The position numbers and the translations under genes were made by a program. Below are positions 39,734 through 49,343 of a stretch of DNA of 64,000 nucleotides, piece after piece. Under the pieces are notes generated by a model, which was given only the letters and a program-made list of their open reading frames with translations, was not told the DNA's origin and did not search any database. This DNA comes from Ralstonia thomasii. GTDB taxonomy: Bacteria; Pseudomonadota; Gammaproteobacteria; Burkholderiales; Burkholderiaceae. The first letter of the stretch is position 1; every line of letters starts with the position of its first letter. Location: assembly GCF_958405895.1 (NCBI RefSeq), contig NZ_CATZAR010000005.1. One strand, given 5' to 3'.

Positions 39734-40714
39734 TTATGGCAAGAGGATCGTCGACCCGGTCGTCTTGCGCGCTTCCAGATCGCGGTGCGCCTGCGCCGCG
39801 TTCTGCAGATCGTAGCGCTGGTGAATCTCGATCTTGACCTTGCCGCTGCTCACCACATCAAACAACTCTGCCGCCATCGGTTCCAGCAGCTCGCGCCGTG
39901 CCGTGTAAGTCATCAGCGTCGGGCGCGTGATCTTGAGCGAGCCTTTTGCGCTCAGCACGCTGAGGTCAACCGGTGGCACTGGGCCAGATGCGTTGCCGTA
40001 GGTGACCATCATCCCGCGCGGTGCGAGGCAATCCAGCGAGCCCGTGAACGTGTCTTTGCCAATGCCGTCGTAGACCACCGGCACGCCCTTGCCGCCAGTG
40101 ATTTCGCGCACGCGTTCGGTAAAGTTCTCACGGGTGTAGACGATGGTGTGGTCGCAACCGTGCGCGCAGGCAAGTTCAGCCTTGGCATCGCTGCCAACGG
40201 TGCCAATCACCGTGGCGCCGAGCGCCTTGAGCCACTGGCACGCAATCAACCCCACACCGCCAGCGGCTGCGTGAAACAGCACCGTATCGCCGGGCTGCAC
40301 GCGATAGCTGTCTCGGATCAGGTATTGCGCGGTCATGCCCTGCAGCATCATCGCTGCGCCGGTTTCAAAGTCGATCGCATCGGGCAGGCGCACGAGAATG
40401 TCGGCCGGCATCGTGCGCAACGCAGCGTAGGCGCCGGTCGGACGGCCGGCGTAGGCCACGCGGTCGCCCGGCTTGACGTGCGTCACGCCCTGGCCCACGG
40501 CTTCGACCACACCCGCGGCTTCCATGCCGATGCCGCCAGGCAGGGGCTGGGGATACAGCCCGGTGCGGAAATAGACGTCGATGTAGTTCAGGCCGATGGC
40601 GTGCTGCTTGATGGTGGCCTCGCCGGGGCCGGGCGCGGGCACGTCGACATCGACGTACTGCATCACTTCGGGGCCGCCGGTTTCAAAGATGCGGATGGCT
40701 TTCGCTTGTGTCAT
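39734..40714 (-). CDS. qor: NADPH:quinone oxidoreductase, zinc-free MDR family
   Basis: This protein of about 326 aa is read from ATG 40714-40712, coupled to mgsA by an ATGA overlap. It has the quinone-reductase signature (GLNYIDVYFRTGLYPQPLPG), the nucleotide site AAAGGVGLIACQWLKALGA and GKGVPVVYDGIGKDTF. No structural or catalytic zinc ligands are present. It reduces quinones or enones with NADPH, here probably in carbonyl detoxification next to methylglyoxal synthase. Confidence 0.87.
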   Translation of the reverse strand: MTQAKAIRIFETGGPEVMQYVDVDVPAPGPGEATIKQHAIGLNYIDVYFRTGLYPQPLPGGIGMEAAGVVEAVGQGVTHVKPGDRVAYAGRPTGAYAALRTMPADILVRLPDAIDFETGAAMMLQGMTAQYLIRDSYRVQPGDTVLFHAAAGGVGLIACQWLKALGATVIGTVGSDAKAELACAHGCDHTIVYTRENFTERVREITGGKGVPVVYDGIGKDTFTGSLDCLAPRGMMVTYGNASGPVPPVDLSVLSAKGSLKITRPTLMTYTARRELLEPMAAELFDVVSSGKVKIEIHQRYDLQNAAQAHRDLEARKTTGSTILLP

Positions 40715-41151
40715 GCGTGGATCTCCTTCGGATCGGGCGCCACCCGTTGCAAGGCAGACATCACCAGGTCGGCGGTTGCGAGGTTGGTGGCGCAGGGGAT
40801 GTTGTGGACGTCGCAGGCGCGGACCAGCGCGTTGATGTCGGGTTCGTGCGGCTGCGGCGTCATCGGGTCGCGCAGGAAGATGACGGCGTCGACACGGCCT
40901 TCGGCCAACTGCGCGCCAATCTGCAAGTCGCCGCCCCACGGGCCGGACAGCATGCGCTGCACGGTCAGGCCGACTTCCTTCTCCAGGCGGCCACCCGTGG
41001 TGCCGGTCGCCAGCAAGTCGCATTGCGACAGGAAGGCCTGGTGCGTTTGGGCGAAAGCGACCATGTCGTCTTTCTTGTGGTCGTGTGCGATCAGGGCGAC
41101 GCGGCGTTTGCGAACTGCGCTTTCGGGCGTAGCGGGCGTAAGGGTGGTCAT
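40711..41151 (-). CDS. mgsA: Methylglyoxal synthase
   Basis: This 146-aa protein is read from ATG 41151-41149 (an earlier ATG at 41190 overlaps the SDR gene). The family blocks are RVALIAHDHKKDDMVAFAQT, ATGTTGGRLE, GPWGGDLQIGAQLAEG and the catalytic Asp region FLRDPMTPQPHEPDI. It converts dihydroxyacetone phosphate to methylglyoxal and phosphate, a bypass of lower glycolysis under phosphate limitation. The downstream reductase gene may help to remove toxic carbonyls. Confidence 0.9.
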   Translation of the reverse strand: MTTLTPATPESAVRKRRVALIAHDHKKDDMVAFAQTHQAFLSQCDLLATGTTGGRLEKEVGLTVQRMLSGPWGGDLQIGAQLAEGRVDAVIFLRDPMTPQPHEPDINALVRACDVHNIPCATNLATADLVMSALQRVAPDPKEIHA

Positions 41152-41161
41152 GTCGATTGGC

Positions 41162-41953
41162 TTAAAAGGTGCCAGGGAAGCTGCCGCCATCCAGCAGGAT
41201 GTTTTGCGCGTTCAGGTAGCCGGCATGCTGGCTACACAGGAAGGCACAGACGGCGCCAAATTCGGCCGGTTGGCCAAAGCGTCGAGCCGGATTGCCCTGC
41301 CGCTTGCGGTCGAAATTCTCTTCTGCGCTGATGCCGGCAGCCTTGGCGCCTGCCTCCAGCGTCTTGGTCAGGCGGTCGGTCTCGAACTGGCCCGGCAGCA
41401 GGTTGTTGATGGTCACGCCGTGCTTGGCGACTTCACGCGCCAGGCCGGCAACGAAGCCGGTCAGGCCGGAGCGCGCGCCGTTGGACAAACCCAGCACGTC
41501 GATCGGCGCCTTGACGGCACCGCTGGTGATATTGACGATGCGGCCCCAGCGGCGCTCGATCATCTTGTCGACGGTGGCTTTGATGAGGTCGATCGGCGTG
41601 AGCATGTTGGCGTTGAGCGCGGCATTCCATACGTCGCGGTCCCAATCGCGGAAGTTGCCCGGCGGCGGGCCGCCTGCGTTGTTGATGAGGATGTCGGGCG
41701 AGCCGCCCAGACGCTCGCATGCGAGCAGCGCTTCGGCACGGCCTTCCGGCGTGGTGATGTCGGTCGCCACTGCTTCCACGCGCACGCCGTGCGCCGTGCG
41801 GATGCGCTCGGCCGCTGCCGACAACGCTTCGGCACCGCGCGCGACGATCACCACGTCCACGCCTTCGGCAGCCAGCGCATCGGCGCACGCAAAGCCCAAT
41901 CCCTTGCTTGCGCCACACACCAGCGCACGCTTGCCTTTCAGCCCCAAGTCCAT
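41162..41953 (-). CDS. Short-chain dehydrogenase/reductase, atypical active site
   Basis: This 263-aa protein has the Rossmann dinucleotide motif ALVCGASKGLGFACA and INNAGGPPPGNF. The canonical catalytic Y-x-x-x-K is not seen: the expected place reads LSNGARSGLTGFVAGLA. Such NGARSGL members are annotated as 3-oxoacyl-reductase-like SDR proteins, and their substrate is unknown. It starts the leftward mini-operon SDR-mgsA-qor. Confidence 0.82.
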   Translation of the reverse strand: MDLGLKGKRALVCGASKGLGFACADALAAEGVDVVIVARGAEALSAAAERIRTAHGVRVEAVATDITTPEGRAEALLACERLGGSPDILINNAGGPPPGNFRDWDRDVWNAALNANMLTPIDLIKATVDKMIERRWGRIVNITSGAVKAPIDVLGLSNGARSGLTGFVAGLAREVAKHGVTINNLLPGQFETDRLTKTLEAGAKAAGISAEENFDRKRQGNPARRFGQPAEFGAVCAFLCSQHAGYLNAQNILLDGGSFPGTF

Positions 41954-41995
41954 CTTGTCTGACTCCTTGTGATTGCTATTTGGATTGGCCGCCCG

Positions 41996-42913
41996 TCAGC
42001 CGCGACGGCGTGACAGCAGCGCCATACCGGCAAGCACCAGCGCGCTGCCGGCAATCTGCCAAATCGTGATCGGCTCGCCCAGCAGCCACCAGCCCAGCAG
42101 CAGTGTCGACACCGGCCCGATCATGCCTGCCTGCGACGCCACGGGCGCACCCACGCGCGCCACCGCCATCATCGTCATCGTGACCGGCGCCACCGTACAG
42201 AACACCGAGTTGATGGTCGACAGCCCGTACACCTGCCAAGGCAACACCAGCGCCGACACCGGCCGCAGTACCAGAAACTGGACGATACAGGCCGCGGTCG
42301 ACACGCACATCGCATAGGCGACGAGCCGCATCGATCCCACGCGTTTGACCAGCTCACCGCTGGCCAGCAGATAGATACCGTAGCTGACGGCGCTGGCGAG
42401 CACCAATCCGCCGCCCAGCCAGACGTTGTTACCGCCCAGGTTTAGGTCGTGCGCGAACACCAGCACGATGCCGGCATAGGCCAGCGCCAGCGACACCCAC
42501 TGCAAGCCTGTAATGCGCCGCTTGAATACCGTCGACGTAATCAGCAGCACGAACGACGGTGTCAGAAACAGAATCAGCCGCTCCAGCCCTGCCGTGATGT
42601 ATTGCAGGCCGAGGAAGTCGAGAAAGCTGGAGAGGTAATAGCCGATGAGGCCCAAGCCGACGATGCGCCAGCGGTCTGCCACGGCCAGGGGCTGCGCACG
42701 GCGCGACTGCCACCACCCCATCGCCATGAACAGCGGTGCGGCCAGGAGCATGCGCAGGGTGATGACCATGACGGCATCCACCTGATAGCGGTACATCAGC
42801 TTGGCGACGATGGCCTTGGCGGAGAACAGCACGGCGCCCGCGGACGCAAGCAGCAGACCGCCGGTGTCGGTAGTTCTTACGGGCGTGGTAGACGCAGAAG
42901 ACGCTGTGGTCAC
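41996..42913 (-). CDS. EamA/DMT-family transporter
   Basis: This 305-aa protein is read from GTG 42913-42911; the longer ATG frame crosses the promoter region of the divergent permease. It has ten predicted transmembrane helices in two EamA repeats (LLLASAGAVLFSAKAIVAKL; GGGLVLASAVSYGIYLLASG) and a GEPITIWQIAGSALVLAGM end. DMT proteins export amino acids, metabolites or drugs. The substrate is unknown. It stands alone, 42 bases after the SDR gene start on the same strand. Confidence 0.8.
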   Translation of the reverse strand: MTTASSASTTPVRTTDTGGLLLASAGAVLFSAKAIVAKLMYRYQVDAVMVITLRMLLAAPLFMAMGWWQSRRAQPLAVADRWRIVGLGLIGYYLSSFLDFLGLQYITAGLERLILFLTPSFVLLITSTVFKRRITGLQWVSLALAYAGIVLVFAHDLNLGGNNVWLGGGLVLASAVSYGIYLLASGELVKRVGSMRLVAYAMCVSTAACIVQFLVLRPVSALVLPWQVYGLSTINSVFCTVAPVTMTMMAVARVGAPVASQAGMIGPVSTLLLGWWLLGEPITIWQIAGSALVLAGMALLSRRRG

Positions 42914-43097
42914 AACGGGGCGAGAGAGAGATGCGGGCGGTGTTGGAGAGCGTCGTCGATTGTATTGGAATTCAACAAAACGTTCCGGCGCGGGGTGCGC
43001 TGCACTTGGCACAGCTTTCGCTTGGGCACGCTGGTGACCGCCGTACAATCGCGCCTGCATTCCGAACATCTACAACGACAACGGATCCCACATCGAC

Positions 43098-44576
43098 ATG
43101 AGCCAAACCACCTCTGCCGCATTCTCTGCGGACGCCGCCGGGGCACCCGACCCGACCCTCTGGAACGAAGACCTCAACCCCACCCCGCCCGCCGCCCGCA
43201 CCTGGACGGCCACCAACTACGCCGCGCTGTGGGTGTCGATGGTGGTGTCGGTGCCGGCCTATATGTTGGCTTCGGGCCTGATGAGTGAGGGCATGAACTG
43301 GTGGCAGGCCGTGCTGACGGTGTTCCTCGGCAACCTGATCGTGCTCGTGCCGATGGTGCTGGTGGGGCACGCGGGTACCAAGTACGGCATTCCCTTCCCT
43401 GTGCTGGTGCGGGCCTCGTTCGGCGTGCGCGGTGCGCAGTTGCCGGCCATTCTGCGGGCCATCGTGGCGTGCGGCTGGTTCGGCATCCAGACGTGGCTGG
43501 GCAGCCAGGCGATCTACACGATCCTCAACGTCGTCACGGACAACATGCTGGTCGGCAGCAATATTCCGGGGCTGGGCATCAACCCGGGCCAGGGATTCTG
43601 CTTCCTGCTGTTCTGGGCGCTGCACATCTGGCTGATCACCAAGGGGCTCGAATCGATCAAGCGCTTCCAGGCGCTGGCCACCCCGCTGCTGATTCTGGCC
43701 GCGCTGGGCCTGGTCTGGTGGGCGTATACCAATGCGGGCGGCTTTGGCCCGATGCTGTCGGCGCCGTCGGCGTTTGCGGCGGGCGGCAAGCGCGCCGGCG
43801 AGTTCTGGGGCTTCTTTTGGCCGTCGCTCACCGCCATGGTCGGCTACTGGGCCACGCTGGCGCTGAACATTCCCGACTTCACCCGCTTCGCGCGCAGCCA
43901 GCGCGATCAGCTTGTCGGGCAGGCAGTCGGCCTGCCGCTGCCGATGGGGCTGCTGGCCCTGGTGGCCGTGCTGGTCACGTCGTCCACGGTGGTCATCTAC
44001 GGTCAGGCCATCTGGGATCCGGTCACGCTGGCCGGCAAGATGACCGGCCCGTCGGTCATCGTGGCCCTGCTGGCGCTGATCACCGCCACGCTGATGACGA
44101 ACATCGCCGCCAACGTGGTCTCGCCGGCGTATGACTTCTCGAACCTGGCGCCGCATCGCATCTCGTTCCGAACCGGCGGCTACATCACGGCAGGCATCGG
44201 CCTGGCGATAATGCCGTGGAAGATCCTGGAAACCACCAAGGGCTACATCTTCACGTGGCTGGTCGGCTATGGCGCGCTGCTCGGCCCCGTGGCCGGGATC
44301 ATGATGGTCGACTACTTTCTGGTGCGCCGCACCGTGCTCAAGACCGGCGAGCTATTCCGCGTAGACGGCCCGTACGGTTACGGCAACGGCTGGAACGGCC
44401 GCGCTATCGCCGCGCTGGTCATCGGCGTGCTGCCCAATCTGCCGGGCTTCTTCAAGCAGGCGGGATTCGTCGCCAGCGTGCCCGGCGTATTCGAAGCGCT
44501 GTACACGTATGCGTGGTTCGTGGGCCTGGCGATTTCCGCCGTGGTGTATGTGATCCTGATGCGCGGCCGCCGTTGA
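43098..44576 (+). CDS. NCS1-family cytosine/purine/allantoin permease
   Basis: This 492-aa, twelve-helix protein has the NCS1 motifs NPTPPAARTWTATNYAALWV, FPVLVRASFGVRGAQLPAIL and TALIL-type helix ends, with FTRFARSQRDQLVGQ between helices. It imports a nucleobase or hydantoin-like compound with a cation. It lies 65 bases ahead of upp on the same strand. A uracil or related pyrimidine substrate is therefore attractive, though not proven by sequence. Confidence 0.85.
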   Translation: MSQTTSAAFSADAAGAPDPTLWNEDLNPTPPAARTWTATNYAALWVSMVVSVPAYMLASGLMSEGMNWWQAVLTVFLGNLIVLVPMVLVGHAGTKYGIPFPVLVRASFGVRGAQLPAILRAIVACGWFGIQTWLGSQAIYTILNVVTDNMLVGSNIPGLGINPGQGFCFLLFWALHIWLITKGLESIKRFQALATPLLILAALGLVWWAYTNAGGFGPMLSAPSAFAAGGKRAGEFWGFFWPSLTAMVGYWATLALNIPDFTRFARSQRDQLVGQAVGLPLPMGLLALVAVLVTSSTVVIYGQAIWDPVTLAGKMTGPSVIVALLALITATLMTNIAANVVSPAYDFSNLAPHRISFRTGGYITAGIGLAIMPWKILETTKGYIFTWLVGYGALLGPVAGIMMVDYFLVRRTVLKTGELFRVDGPYGYGNGWNGRAIAALVIGVLPNLPGFFKQAGFVASVPGVFEALYTYAWFVGLAISAVVYVILMRGRR

Positions 44577-44641
44577 GCGCTTCCAAAATCGACCCGGGGC
44601 GCGCCGGTACAATGCGCCCCATCTGAGAATCCGTTGCCGCC

Positions 44642-45292
44642 ATGAAACAAGATCCGCGCTTTCCGAACCTGTCCATCCTCAATCACCCGCTGATCCAGCA
44701 CAAGCTCACGCACATGCGCGACAAGGACACGTCCACGCGCACGTTCCGCGAGCTGCTGCGTGAGATCACACTGCTGATGGGCTATGAGATCACGCGCAAC
44801 CTGCCGCTGACCAGCCGCCACATCGACACGCCGATGGGCCCGATGGAAGCGCCCGTCATCGCGGGCCGCAAGCTGGCCGTGGTGCCAGTGCTGCGTGCAG
44901 GCGTGGGCATGAGCGACGGGCTGGTGGAGCTGATTCCGTCGGCGCGTATCGGTCATATCGGCGTGTACCGCGATGACCAACACCGTCCGGTGGAATACCT
45001 CGTGCGGCTGCCCGACCTGGAAGACCGCACCTTCATCCTGTGCGATCCGATGGTCGCCACCGGTTACTCGGCCGTCCACGCGGTCGACGTGATGAAGAAA
45101 CGCGGCGTGCCCGACGAGAACATCCTGTTCCTGGCACTCGTGGCGGCGCCCGAAGGCGTGGAGGTGTTCCAGAAGGCGCATCCGGGCGTGAAGCTGTTTG
45201 TGGCGTCGCTCGATTCGCACCTGGATGAAAACGCCTACATCATCCCGGGCCTGGGCGATGCGGGCGACCGCCTGTTCGGCACGAAAAACTGA
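44642..45292 (+). CDS. upp: Uracil phosphoribosyltransferase
   Basis: The 216-aa enzyme contains the PRPP loop FILCDPMVATGYSAVHAVDV and starts with a NHPLIQHKLTHMRDKDTSTR region. The C-terminus ends GLGDAGDRLFGTKN. It makes UMP from uracil and PRPP in pyrimidine salvage. The permease immediately upstream may supply the base. A bidirectional terminator follows. Confidence 0.95.
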   Translation: MKQDPRFPNLSILNHPLIQHKLTHMRDKDTSTRTFRELLREITLLMGYEITRNLPLTSRHIDTPMGPMEAPVIAGRKLAVVPVLRAGVGMSDGLVELIPSARIGHIGVYRDDQHRPVEYLVRLPDLEDRTFILCDPMVATGYSAVHAVDVMKKRGVPDENILFLALVAAPEGVEVFQKAHPGVKLFVASLDSHLDENAYIIPGLGDAGDRLFGTKN

Positions 45293-45317
45293 TCGCGCAT
45301 TCTCAGCGCAAACAAAA

Positions 45318-45338
45318 ACAGCCGGCAATGCCGGCTGT
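45318..45338. terminator. Bidirectional terminator between upp and the HerA-like gene
   Basis: ACAGCCGGC, AAT, GCCGGCTGT is a perfect nine-base-pair hairpin with T-rich sequence on the plus strand and a T-run (TTTTTG) on the minus strand. It serves two convergent genes. Confidence 0.8.
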
Positions 45339-45361
45339 TGTCTTTGGTACGTCGGAAGCGC

Positions 45362-46924
45362 TCAGCGCCTCTTCGATCCGCCCAGAATGCTGCCCAGCAC
45401 GCCGCGCACGATTTCGCGCCCGACGGTTGAACCGATGGTGCGCATCGTCGACTTGGCCAACGTTTCGACAATCGAATCGCCACGGCCGCTGCGGCCCGTA
45501 CCCTTTGTGAGGATCGAGCCGACATCGCCCAGCCAGCCGCCGCTCTCCTGTGGCGCGGGCGCGGGCGCCGATGCGGGTGCTGAACCAGTCGATGCCCCGA
45601 AATCCGTGCCGATGGAACCCGGTGCAGGCGCCGATGTCGCCCCGCCCTTCGCCACGCGGCCGTTCAGGATTTCGTACGCCGATTCGCGGTCGATTGCCGT
45701 GTCGTAGCGGCCGGCCACCAGCGAATTCGTCATCAGCTCGCGGCGCTCGTCGTCCGAGATCGGGCCGATGCGCGACGCGGGCGGGACGACAAACGCACGC
45801 TGCGTGATCTCCGGGCGACCGCCCTCGTCCAGCATGGAAATCAGCGCCTCGCCCACGGCCAGTTCGCCGATGGCCTCTTCGATGCTGAACTCCGGGTTCG
45901 CGCGCATCGTGGTGGCCGCGGCCTTCACGGCCTTCTGGTCGCGCGGTGTGAACGCCCGGAGCGCGTGCTGCACGCGGTTGCCGAGCTGGCCGAGCACCGT
46001 GTCCGGCACGTCGGCCGGGTTTTGCGTCACGAAGTACACGCCCACGCCCTTCGAGCGGATCAGCCGCACCACCTGCTCCACCTTCTGCAGCAGCGACGGC
46101 GGCGCATCGTTGAACAACAGGTGCGCCTCGTCAAAGAAGAAGGCGAGCTTGGGCTTGTCCACGTCGCCCACCTCCGGCAGATGCTCGAACAGTTCGGAGA
46201 GCAACCACAGCAGGAACGTCGCGTACAACTTGGGCGCGTTGAGCAGCTTGTCGGCCGCCAGGATGTTGATCACGCCCTGGCCGCGCACGGTCTGCATCAG
46301 GTCATTGATATCGAGCATGGGCTCGCCGAAGAACTGGTCTGCGCCCTGCTCTTCCAGCGCGATCAGGTTGCGCTGAATGGCCCCGATGCTGGCCGATGAG
46401 ATGTTTCCGTACTTGTTCGTGTAGTCCGAAGAATGCTCGCCAACGTGCTGGAGCATCGCGCGCAGGTCTTTCATGTCAAGCAGCGCAAGGCCCGAGTCGT
46501 CCGCAATCTTGAAGACGAGATTCAGCACACCGGTCTGGATGTCGTTCAGCTCCAGCATGCGCGAGAGCATCAGCGGGCCCATGTCGGACACGGTGGCGCG
46601 CACGGGGTGGCCGCGCTCGCCATACACATCCCATAGCGTGACGGGGCAACAAGCCCATTGCGGCTCTTCCAGGCCGCGCTCCTGCAGGCGAGCCTTGAGC
46701 TTGTCGTTCGGTTGGCCGGCCTGCGAAATGCCGGCCAGATCACCTTTCACATCAGCCAGGAAAACCGGTACGCCAATCTTCGACAGGCCCTGGGCGATCG
46801 TTTGCAGGGTGACGGTCTTGCCGGTGCCGGTGGCGCCGGTGATCAAGCCATGCCGGTTGGCGAGCTGGGGCAACAGCACCAACTCCGCTTTGGCGTTCTT
46901 GGCAATCAGGATGGGATCGGTCAT
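45362..46924 (-). CDS. HerA-like helicase/ATPase (DUF853, YjgR family)
   Basis: This 520-aa protein is read from ATG 46924-46922. Walker A is GATGTGKTV (about residues 30-38), Walker B is LAFFFDEAHLLF, and a VYFVTQNPADVPDTVLGQLG block is typical. A Pro/Ala-rich linker leads to a short basic C-terminus. These proteins are related to the HerA/FtsK translocases. The cellular role of YjgR proteins is not settled. It is divergent from yebC. Confidence 0.85.
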   Translation of the reverse strand: MTDPILIAKNAKAELVLLPQLANRHGLITGATGTGKTVTLQTIAQGLSKIGVPVFLADVKGDLAGISQAGQPNDKLKARLQERGLEEPQWACCPVTLWDVYGERGHPVRATVSDMGPLMLSRMLELNDIQTGVLNLVFKIADDSGLALLDMKDLRAMLQHVGEHSSDYTNKYGNISSASIGAIQRNLIALEEQGADQFFGEPMLDINDLMQTVRGQGVINILAADKLLNAPKLYATFLLWLLSELFEHLPEVGDVDKPKLAFFFDEAHLLFNDAPPSLLQKVEQVVRLIRSKGVGVYFVTQNPADVPDTVLGQLGNRVQHALRAFTPRDQKAVKAAATTMRANPEFSIEEAIGELAVGEALISMLDEGGRPEITQRAFVVPPASRIGPISDDERRELMTNSLVAGRYDTAIDRESAYEILNGRVAKGGATSAPAPGSIGTDFGASTGSAPASAPAPAPQESGGWLGDVGSILTKGTGRSGRGDSIVETLAKSTMRTIGSTVGREIVRGVLGSILGGSKRR

Positions 46925-47097
46925 GGCGTTTGGACGAGGATCAATCTGGGGGGGCAACACACCGGCCACTCGACCAGACGGACGGGGCGGCGGGCGTGTG
47001 CAGCATGCTAAAATCCGCGACCGATTATAGAGCGTGCAGGTGGCGTCAAACCGCCATCTGGGCGCCAGATTCCACTGCATTCCGCTCGGAGAGTTTC

Positions 47098-47823
47098 ATG
47101 GCCGGTCATTCCAAATGGGCCAACATCAAGCATAAGAAAGCCGCTGCCGACGCCAAGCGCGGCAAGATTTGGACGCGCCTGATCAAGGAAATCACCGTGG
47201 CGGCCCGTCTGGGCGGCGGCGATGCCGACTCCAACCCGCGCCTGCGCTTGGCCATGGACAAGGCCACCGACGCGAACATGCCCAAGGACAACATCAACCG
47301 CGCCATCCAGCGCGGCGTGGGTGGCCTGGAAGGCGCAAACTACGAAGAAATCCGCTACGAAGGCTACGGCATCAACGGCGCCGCCGTGATCGTCGACTGC
47401 CTGACCGACAACCGCACGCGCACCGTGGCCGAAGTCCGTCACGGGTTCGACAAGTACGGCGGCAACATGGGCACATCGGGCTCCGTCGCGTTCCTGTTCG
47501 ACCACATCGGCCAGTTCATCTTTGCCCCCGGCACGCCCGAAGACAAGCTGATGGACGCCGCGCTCGAAGCCGGCGCCGATGACGTCATCACGCACGACGA
47601 CGGCTCGCTCGAAGTCATTTGCCCGCCCCACGATTTCGCCAAGGTCAAGACCGCGCTGGAAGCCGCCGGCTTCAAGGCCGAACTGGCCGAAGTCATCATG
47701 AAGCCGCAGACCGAAGTCGTGTTCACCGGCGAAGACGCGGTCAAGATGCAGAAGCTGCTCGACGTCCTGGAAAACCTGGACGACGTGCAGGAAGTCTTCA
47801 CCAACGCGGTCATCGGGGAGTAA
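47098..47823 (+). CDS. yebC: YebC/PmpR-family regulator or translation factor
   Basis: This 241-aa protein starts at ATG 47098. The family hallmark is MAGHSKWANIKHKKAAADAK, with LRLAMDKATDANMPKDNINR and GSVAFLFDHIGQFIF later. YebC proteins have been described as DNA-binding regulators and, more recently, as helping ribosomes translate proline stretches. Its length is standard. A terminator follows and purD is next on the same strand. Confidence 0.93.
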   Translation: MAGHSKWANIKHKKAAADAKRGKIWTRLIKEITVAARLGGGDADSNPRLRLAMDKATDANMPKDNINRAIQRGVGGLEGANYEEIRYEGYGINGAAVIVDCLTDNRTRTVAEVRHGFDKYGGNMGTSGSVAFLFDHIGQFIFAPGTPEDKLMDAALEAGADDVITHDDGSLEVICPPHDFAKVKTALEAAGFKAELAEVIMKPQTEVVFTGEDAVKMQKLLDVLENLDDVQEVFTNAVIGE

Positions 47824-47840
47824 GCCCCGGACACGCGCAT

Positions 47841-47872
47841 AACGGCGATCGACCTCACGATCGCCGTTTTTG
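47841..47872 (+). terminator. Rho-independent terminator after yebC
   Basis: AACGGCGATC, eight-base loop, GATCGCCGTT is followed by a T-run, starting 18 bases after the yebC stop. Confidence 0.85.
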
Positions 47873-47918
47873 TTTTCCAGATTTCGAATCGGATTTTGCA
47901 ATTTCAGGTAGGTACAGC

Positions 47919-49187
47919 ATGAAAGTGATGGTGGTCGGTTCGGGCGGTCGAGAGCACGCCCTGGCATGGAAGCTGGCGCGCTCGCCCAAGGTACAGGTGG
48001 TGTACGTGGCCCCGGGCAACGGCGGCACGGCGCTCGACAAACGCCTGCAGAACCTCCCGATCACGGATCCGGAAGTGCTGGCCGCCTTTGCCGAGCGCGA
48101 GGGCATCCACTTCACGGTGGTCGGCCCGGAAGCGCCGCTGGCCGCCGGCATCGTCGACCTGTTCCGCGCCAAGGGCCTGCGCATCTTCGGGCCGACCAAG
48201 GCCGCCGCGCAGCTCGAATCGTCGAAGGATTTCGCCAAGGCATTCATGCATCGTCACGGCATTCCGACCGCCAAGTACCAGACCTTTAGCGATGCTGCGC
48301 AGGCACATGCGTACGTTGACCAGGAAGGCGCCCCGATCGTCGTCAAGGCCGATGGCTTGGCCGCAGGCAAGGGCGTGGTCGTGGCGATGACGGCTGAAGA
48401 AGCGCACAGCGCCATCGACATGATGCTGGCCGACAACCGCCTGGGCGACGCCGGTGCGCGCGTGGTGATCGAAGAATTTTTGGCCGGCGAAGAAGCCAGC
48501 TTCATCGTCGTGTGCGACGGCAAGAACGTCGTGGCACTGGCCACCAGCCAGGACCACAAGCGCCTGCTCGACGGCGACGCCGGCCCCAACACGGGCGGCA
48601 TGGGCGCCTACTCGCCCGCCCCGGTGGTCACGCCCACGCTGCACGCCCGCGCGCTGCGCGAGATCATCATGCCGACCATCCGCGGCATGGAGAAGGACGG
48701 CATTCCGTACACCGGTTTCCTGTATGCCGGCCTGATGATCGACGCCGAAGGCAATCCCAAGACGCTCGAATTCAACTGCCGCATGGGCGATCCGGAAACG
48801 CAACCCATCATGGCGCGCATGAAGACCGACCTGTACGACGTGCTCGACCGTGCCATCGACGGCAAGCTCGACGGCATGGAGCTGGATTGGGACCGCCGCA
48901 CCGCGCTGGGCGTGGTGATGGCTGCCCACAACTATCCGGACACGCCGCGCAAGGGCGACGTCATCACCGGCATCCCGAAGGAAACCGAAGACAGCGTCAC
49001 CTTCCATGCCGGCACCACGCTCAAGGACGGCGTGCTGACCACCAACGGCGGCCGGGTGCTGTGCGTGGTGGGCCTGGCCGATACCGTCAAGGCAGCCCAG
49101 CGTGCCGCGTACAACGCCATCGAGCAGATCCACTTTGACGGCGCCCAGTACCGTACCGATATCGGACATCGCGCCATCCGCCATTGA
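47919..49187 (+). CDS. purD: Phosphoribosylamine-glycine ligase
   Basis: This 422-aa ATP-grasp enzyme is read from ATG 47919. It begins MKVMVVGSGGREHALAWKLA, with PIVVKADGLAAGKGVVVAMT and GFLYAGLMIDAEGNPKTLEF. It joins glycine to phosphoribosylamine in step two of purine synthesis. The next gene on the strand is hemF. A GC hairpin (GCCCCA/TGGGGC, about 49209-49223) lies in the 156-base gap between them. Confidence 0.95.
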   Translation: MKVMVVGSGGREHALAWKLARSPKVQVVYVAPGNGGTALDKRLQNLPITDPEVLAAFAEREGIHFTVVGPEAPLAAGIVDLFRAKGLRIFGPTKAAAQLESSKDFAKAFMHRHGIPTAKYQTFSDAAQAHAYVDQEGAPIVVKADGLAAGKGVVVAMTAEEAHSAIDMMLADNRLGDAGARVVIEEFLAGEEASFIVVCDGKNVVALATSQDHKRLLDGDAGPNTGGMGAYSPAPVVTPTLHARALREIIMPTIRGMEKDGIPYTGFLYAGLMIDAEGNPKTLEFNCRMGDPETQPIMARMKTDLYDVLDRAIDGKLDGMELDWDRRTALGVVMAAHNYPDTPRKGDVITGIPKETEDSVTFHAGTTLKDGVLTTNGGRVLCVVGLADTVKAAQRAAYNAIEQIHFDGAQYRTDIGHRAIRH

Positions 49188-49343
49188 GCGACAGCCCGCC
49201 GCGCTGATGCCCCACGATGGGGCAGGCGCGGCATCCGTCACCCCGGGTGATCCCCAACTTGCCCCCGCGGCCCGCCCGCTACAATGGTGACAACCGTATG
49301 ACTCGGCCCGACTCGCCGCTACGAGCAGCCCCCTTCTGATCGC

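Noticed and set aside
39785..41962. 725-residue plus-strand frame
   Set aside because: Shadow of qor, mgsA and the SDR gene, which all show family motifs on the minus strand.
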